A stretch of 64,000 nucleotides of DNA from Aquibaculum sediminis. GTDB lineage: Bacteria > Pseudomonadota > Alphaproteobacteria > Kiloniellales > DSM-21159. Under the pieces are notes generated by a model. That model saw only the letters and a list, made by a program, of their open reading frames with translations. It ran no database searches and was not told the DNA's origin. The translations under genes and the position numbers were made by a program. Shown here piece by piece: positions 61,001 to 64,000 of the stretch. The stretch lies in assembly GCF_040712085.1 (NCBI RefSeq), contig NZ_JBFCVK010000006.1, positions 248,001-312,000 of the forward strand, in the 5' to 3' direction. Positions within the stretch are counted from its first letter, which is position 1. Each line of letters begins with the position of its first letter.

Positions 61001-61268
61001 TCGGGCCGTGTTGATGACGGCCCTGGCTTTCATCTTCGGCGTCCTGCCGCTGGTACTCTCCACGGGTGCCGGCGCCGGTGCGCGCGTGCCGGTGGGCATC
61101 ACGGTGCTCGGTGGCATGCTGGCGGCAACTCTGGTTGGCCTCTTCATCATCCCCAACCTCTACGCCGTGGCGGCGCGTCTGGCTGAATGGCGCCCGGGCC
61201 GCAAAAAGCGCGTGACGGAGCAGGAGGCAACCCAGGCAGCAGGCGAGTCATCATCGAGCGAGGGGTGA
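58092..61268 (+). CDS. RND multidrug efflux pump, HAE1/AcrB type
   Basis: A 1058-residue inner-membrane transporter. It starts MGRNIFISRNRLAIVISL, typical of HAE1 pumps. The proton-relay residues are present: Asp-Asp in AIGLVVDDAILVVENV and Lys in LIGLASKNAILIVEFAKSQ. ALPVQQYPDITPPTINVSATYPGA and DDVTDAIRAQS are porter-domain signatures. The length is normal for AcrB-like exporters of drugs or solvents. No TetR- or MarR-type regulator adjoins it. Confidence 0.94.
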   Translation: MGRNIFISRNRLAIVISLVIAIAGLISIRALPVQQYPDITPPTINVSATYPGASAEVIADVVGGPLETAINGVEDMIYMSSTSTNAGQYSLSVTFEVGTDPDIAQVNVQNRSQLAMSQLPQEVTEQGVTVQASSPDFLFALGFYSPDGSISALDITNFVSSQVIDALKRIDGVGDVSLVGASDYSMRVWFNPARMNALGITTDDVTDAIRAQSIQASLGRVGAQPAPANTAVEYSLVAEGRLRTAEEFERIVIRTGDQGSVVRLGDIARLELGAQDYSSTAQLNGQETAMLMISQSPGANAIATADATLAELEQLSTSFPEGLEYRVVYDATQFVRTSVDQIVEVLIEAFIIVLIITFLFLQDWRATLISALAIPVSLLGAMAILLVLGYSANTVTLLALVLAIGLVVDDAILVVENVQHVLEEHPGIGVAEATGRAMSQITGPIIATTFVLLAVVLPTAFLPGITGQLYRQFAITLSSSLVVSALVALTLSPALAATLLRPAKQGYRRGPLGWFARGIDITRSGYGRVVGWLLRAPYIALGVLAAAFVGAYLMFTSLPSTFLPNEDQGAIFVEIQLPDAASLNRTQEVVHHVETLLGVTEGVANVISVAGYSMLQSTVTPNSGMAIASLDSWDERGEAGINLRDMIMGLQSQFFTMPGANIMAFVPPPIPGVGTVGGLDFRLQALRGQPPEEVAQVARSFLGAANQAPEIGGASTTFNADVPQLFVNVDRDRAQLLGLSVGQIYSTLGAHFGSRYVNDFTLDGRVYQVKLQAEADYRNDAEDIMGLYARSTNGDMVPLRSVVSVTTVLGPYIIPRYNLMVSPSINGQTAPGASTGDAMAAFERTAAEVLPEGYGFEWSGMSLQETQTAGTEVFIFALALIFAYLFLVAQYESWMLPLSIIFSLGIALFGAVGALTLVGLQNSLYAQVGMVLLIGLASKNAILIVEFAKSQREAGHSILEAARNGAEQRFRAVLMTALAFIFGVLPLVLSTGAGAGARVPVGITVLGGMLAATLVGLFIIPNLYAVAARLAEWRPGRKKRVTEQEATQAAGESSSSEG

Positions 61269-61379
61269 CGCCGGCCGGCCGGCGCTGTATGCGGGCAGCA
61301 AGCAAGGTGTCTGCAGTCCGGCGTCATGCCTGACGTCGTGCAGCACCTCCCGACAACGAAGACTGGACTTGCGAACGGC

Positions 61380-61973
61380 ATGAGCCTCTCCGACGGCTTC
61401 CATGACATTCCCGCCGGCAAGATCGCGGCGGTCGTGACCTATCTCGAGATGCGCGCCCGGCCCGAGCCGCGCCCCGAGCCGACGCCGGCGCCCTGGCACC
61501 TGAGACGTGTGGCCCAGCCCGATGGCGACTGGTACCGCGCGCTCTACCGGCGCGTGGGGGAGGACTGGCTCTGGTTTTCCCGCCTGGTCATTCCCGAGTC
61601 GGAGCTGGACGCCGTGCTGCGCGATCCGGGCGTTGCCTTCTATGCGCTGGAAGCCGATGGCCGGGACATGGGACTGCTGGAGTTGGACTTTCGCCAGGAC
61701 GGCGAATGCGAACTCGCCTTCTTCGGCCTGGCCGGCAGCCTGCACGGTCAGGGCGCCGGGCGCTGGCTGATGAACCGGGCGCTGGAACTGGCATGGGAGC
61801 GGCCGATCCAGCGGCTCTGGCTGCACACCTGCACACTGGATCACCCGCAAGCGATCGCCTTCTACTCCCGCAGCGGCTTTCGCCCCTACGCTCGCCAGGT
61901 GGAAGTGGCGGACGACCCGCGCCTGATCGGCAAGGCGCCGCGCGACTCGGCGCCGCACATCCCGATCATTTGA
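61380..61973 (+). CDS. GNAT-family N-acetyltransferase
   Basis: A 197-residue protein from the ATG at 61380 (an in-frame ATG at 61326 adds 18 residues unlike the family). The GNAT core shows FYALEADGRDMGLLELDF, the acetyl-CoA loop LAGSLHGQGAGRWLMNRAL (a Q/RxxGxG/A variant) and YSRSGFRPYAR. The substrate is unknown. It converges with the DUF1848 gene. Confidence 0.83.
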   Translation: MSLSDGFHDIPAGKIAAVVTYLEMRARPEPRPEPTPAPWHLRRVAQPDGDWYRALYRRVGEDWLWFSRLVIPESELDAVLRDPGVAFYALEADGRDMGLLELDFRQDGECELAFFGLAGSLHGQGAGRWLMNRALELAWERPIQRLWLHTCTLDHPQAIAFYSRSGFRPYARQVEVADDPRLIGKAPRDSAPHIPII

Positions 61974-61999
61974 CGCCAATCATCTGACGCAGGGGCCGA

Positions 62000-62875
62000 T
62001 CAACCGCCGAGCAGCTCGGCCTTTGGATCCTGGGCCGCATGCTTGGCCTTGGCCTGTTGCGGCGCGCGCACCGCGTAGCAGTAAACGCAGCCATGCGGGC
62101 AGGTGTCGTAAGCACCGATGTCGCGGCTTTCGGCACAGAGGCAGCCCGGCCGGTTACCTTTCTTGCGCGCCGCGATCCGACGCCCGGCCACGGCAGACAG
62201 GCGGCCGGCGTCGATGCAGCGCGCCGACTCCAGGCCCGCACCCAGCAGGTCCGGCTGACTGCAGAGCGTGGGACGAAGACCGCGGTCGTGGGCGATGTGC
62301 GCCAGTTCGCCCAGCAGCGCCTGCTTTTCCGCCACCGGCGGATCGCTCCAGTCAAAGCCGTGCCGCCGGGCAGCGGCATCGCTGTTGCGCCGGGTCTTGG
62401 CGTAGATCTGGGCAAAGGACAGGACCACCTCGTCGCTCAACCCGCCAAACCGATCCGCCAACTCAGCAAGCTGCGTGCGGTGGAAGTCCGGCGGCGTCAG
62501 GTCGCTGAGGAACACCGGATCATAGCGCCAGACCAGGCAGTGCGGGCCGTAGCGCCGCCGGATCTCCTGCAGCGCCGGCAGCACGCGCTCCGGCGCCGGT
62601 ACCGAGGCTTCCAGGGCCCGTGGGTAGCCGGTCATGGTGACCTGCAGCACGAAGGGCCAGCCGGCCTCGGCCAGTTGCTCCAGGACCGGCAGGAAGGGCG
62701 CCGGGTTGCGCGTCCAGAAGACGAAGCCCTCGACCGCCTCGCGGGTGAGCGGCAGGCGGTACACCGCGCCGCTGTAGGGATTGCGCCAGGACACCTCTCC
62801 GGCGCGCAGGCGCTCCAGGAACCACTGGCCGTAGAAGGCGGGAATGTCGCTGCGATAGCTGGCCGAGACGATCAT
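62000..62875 (-). CDS. DUF1848 family Fe-S protein
   Basis: A 291-residue protein from the ATG at 62875 (MIVSASYRSDIPAFYGQWF). The C-terminal region is cysteine-rich and ends in ESRDIGAYDTCPHGCVYCYA, a CxxxCxxC-type cluster-binding motif, with further cysteines in RPTLCSQPDLLGAG and RPGCLCA. FVFWTRNPAPFLPVL and VWRYDPVFL are family text. It may be a radical-SAM-like or photolyase-neighbour Fe-S protein; its function is not established. It overlaps the small membrane gene by four bases. Confidence 0.85.
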   Translation of the reverse strand: MIVSASYRSDIPAFYGQWFLERLRAGEVSWRNPYSGAVYRLPLTREAVEGFVFWTRNPAPFLPVLEQLAEAGWPFVLQVTMTGYPRALEASVPAPERVLPALQEIRRRYGPHCLVWRYDPVFLSDLTPPDFHRTQLAELADRFGGLSDEVVLSFAQIYAKTRRNSDAAARRHGFDWSDPPVAEKQALLGELAHIAHDRGLRPTLCSQPDLLGAGLESARCIDAGRLSAVAGRRIAARKKGNRPGCLCAESRDIGAYDTCPHGCVYCYAVRAPQQAKAKHAAQDPKAELLGG

Positions 62876-63135
62876 TGCCCGGCGCTGTCGCCCCCCTCCC
62901 CGTCCTGCTGCCGGCGCTGCGCTTCGCGCCGCTGGAACCAGCGGAAGAAAATGTAGAACCCGGCACTGAGCAGCGCCAACCAGGAGCCGAAGCGGCTCAC
63001 CCCGGGATCGTCCCAGACCTCTCCGCCCAACAGCATCAAGGCGACTCCGAGCACCACGTTGAAGCCGAGCAGCACCATGATGGCCAGATGGATGCCATCG
63101 CGTGGCAGCGGTTCTCTGTCGCGACGATAGAACAT
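62872..63135 (-). CDS. Small two-helix membrane protein, unknown function
   Basis: An 87-residue protein with two hydrophobic helices (IHLAIMVLLGFNVVLGVALML and FGSWLALLSAGFYIFF) and a charged, glutamine/arginine-rich tail. The ATG at 63135 has no clear ribosome site; a GTG at 63189 in the same frame adds 18 residues. The four-base overlap with the DUF1848 gene supports a real gene. I do not recognise the family. Confidence 0.6.
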   Translation of the reverse strand: MFYRRDREPLPRDGIHLAIMVLLGFNVVLGVALMLLGGEVWDDPGVSRFGSWLALLSAGFYIFFRWFQRREAQRRQQDGEGGDSAGQ

Positions 63136-63191
63136 GGCCGGGAATGTGGCCGACGCAATTCTCCGGTGCAAGCAGCGCGTAAACCTCACGG

Positions 63192-63221
63192 CTTGTAGGT
63201 GATCGCTTGCTTCTTATATAC
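63192..63221 (+). promoter_or_regulatory. RpoH (heat-shock) promoter of dnaK
   Basis: CTTG (63192-63195), a 17-base spacer and CTTATATAC match the alphaproteobacterial heat-shock promoter I recall as CTTG-N17/18-CYTATxTxxG, except the final G. It lies about 170 bases before the dnaK ATG and points toward it. Confidence 0.6.
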
Positions 63222-63394
63222 CCATTCGACGCCGACGCTGGCAGGACCGATGCGTCCCGCCGGCGCTCAGGCTGGCAAAGATCGCGAGCGCGGTGTGCCG
63301 CGCCGACCTTACGACGAAGTGTGATGATGGGGACCGCAGAACGGTGCTCAGTTGAGGCCGTCAAAGACGGTTCTGCCGAACGAAGAGGAAGCAC

Positions 63395-64000
63395 ATGAGC
63401 AAAGTCATCGGTATCGACCTTGGCACGACAAACTCCTGCGTCGCGGTAATGGACGGGAAGAATGCCCGCGTTATCGAGAACGCAGAAGGCACGCGCACAA
63501 CCCCGTCCATGGTGGGCTTCACCGACGATGGCATCGTGGTTGGCCAGCCGGCGAAGCGCCAGAGCGTGACCAACCCGGAGAACACGCTGTTCGCCATCAA
63601 GCGCCTGGTTGGACGGCGCTACGGCGATCCCACGGTGGAGAAGGACAAGAAGCTCGTCTCCTACGAGATCGTCGAAGGCTCGAACGGCGATGCCTGGGTG
63701 CAGGTGAAGGACAAGTCCTACAGCCCGAGCCAGATTTCCGCCTACATCCTTCAGAAGATGAAGGAAACGGCCGAGAGCTATCTTGGCGAGACGGTGGAGC
63801 AGGCGGTCATCACCGTTCCGGCCTACTTCAACGACGCTCAGCGCCAGGCCACCAAGGACGCCGGCAAGATCGCCGGACTCGAGGTGCTGCGCATCATCAA
63901 CGAGCCGACGGCAGCAGCGCTCGCCTACGGTCTGGAGAAGAAGAAGACCGGCACCATTGCGGTCTATGACCTGGGTGGCGGCACCTTCGACGTCTCCATC
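63395..64000 (+). CDS. dnaK: Molecular chaperone DnaK (3' end outside the window)
   Basis: The first 202 residues of the Hsp70 chaperone are present. The ATG at 63395 follows AGAGGAAGC. The nucleotide-binding domain opens VIGIDLGTTNSCVAVMDG (phosphate-1 loop) and continues through NEPTAAALAYGLEKKKTG to AVYDLGGGTFDVSI (phosphate-2 loop) at the window edge. It folds proteins with DnaJ and GrpE. A heat-shock promoter lies upstream; dnaJ, if adjacent, lies beyond the window. Confidence 0.97.
   Translation, partial: MSKVIGIDLGTTNSCVAVMDGKNARVIENAEGTRTTPSMVGFTDDGIVVGQPAKRQSVTNPENTLFAIKRLVGRRYGDPTVEKDKKLVSYEIVEGSNGDAWVQVKDKSYSPSQISAYILQKMKETAESYLGETVEQAVITVPAYFNDAQRQATKDAGKIAGLEVLRIINEPTAAALAYGLEKKKTGTIAVYDLGGGTFDVSI

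Noticed and set aside
1..64000. tRNA, rRNA and CRISPR arrays
   Set aside because: I looked for T-loop-like GGTTCGAATC motifs, rRNA signatures and regularly spaced short repeats and found none.

Overview
The window is high-GC chromosomal DNA from an alphaproteobacterium. Gene content and order fit the Rhodospirillales/Kiloniellaceae-like part of the class: irr next to fabA-fabB-fabI, trpB-trpA-accD-folC, aroK-aroB, rsmB-rpe-heparinase-purH, dnaX-ybaB-recR with the SRP RNA beside dnaX, malyl-CoA lyase with an acyl-CoA carboxylase beta subunit, and a dnaK promoter of alphaproteobacterial heat-shock type. The taxonomic placement is inference. No rRNA, tRNA or CRISPR array was seen. Most of the window is ordinary core genome, with a few accessory inserts.

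Layout. 1-2.6 kb: oxidative-stress/iron cluster on the minus strand (rubrerythrin, two-[4Fe-4S] CCG-domain protein, DUF3501), with an operator-like dyad over the rubrerythrin promoter. 2.6-6 kb: the iron regulator irr divergent from fabA-fabB-fabI (anaerobic-type unsaturated fatty acid synthesis). 6-7.4 kb: a glutamine-synthetase-family gene. 7.5-8.5 kb: one strikingly AT-rich orphan gene of unknown function. 8.5-15.2 kb: an IclR regulator divergent from an ABC importer (two permeases, ATPase, a small membrane-anchored protein, periplasmic binding protein) and two SDR genes, with a compact multi-hairpin repeat between. 15.3-18.6 kb: catalase and a self-inhibited Fic protein.

18.7-25.8 kb: a nine-gene Mrp-type cation/proton antiporter operon on the minus strand. 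Its layout (E-F-G-DUF4040-[MbhE+MnhB]-C-D-D-D) resembles the Mrp module of archaeal membrane-bound hydrogenases more than the usual mrpABCDEFG. 25.9-32.2 kb: malyl-CoA lyase, xerD, a large exported protein with a 46-residue membrane partner, and aroK-aroB. 32.2-40.3 kb: CorC-type transporter, CBS protein, DUF2889 protein, rsmB, rpe, heparinase-like protein, purH. 40.3-46.8 kb: DUF4139 protein, recR, ybaB, dnaX, SRP RNA, nudC, AI-2E-type permease.

46.9-48.9 kb: a small type III polyketide synthase plus isoprenylcysteine-methyltransferase-type gene pair, bracketed by two same-orientation fragments of the 3' end of an IS5-like transposase gene. This is probably an acquired lipid/pyrone biosynthesis cassette. 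49-56.7 kb: pccB, a DSD1-like PLP enzyme, two small genes, folC, accD, trpA, trpB. 56.9-64 kb: RND efflux pair, GNAT protein, DUF1848 Fe-S protein with a small membrane protein, and the 5' part of dnaK.

The best candidates for undescribed biology are the AT-rich orphan (7524-8465), the Mbh-like Mrp operon, the IS-bracketed polyketide cassette, and the structured intergenic element at 13453-13548.
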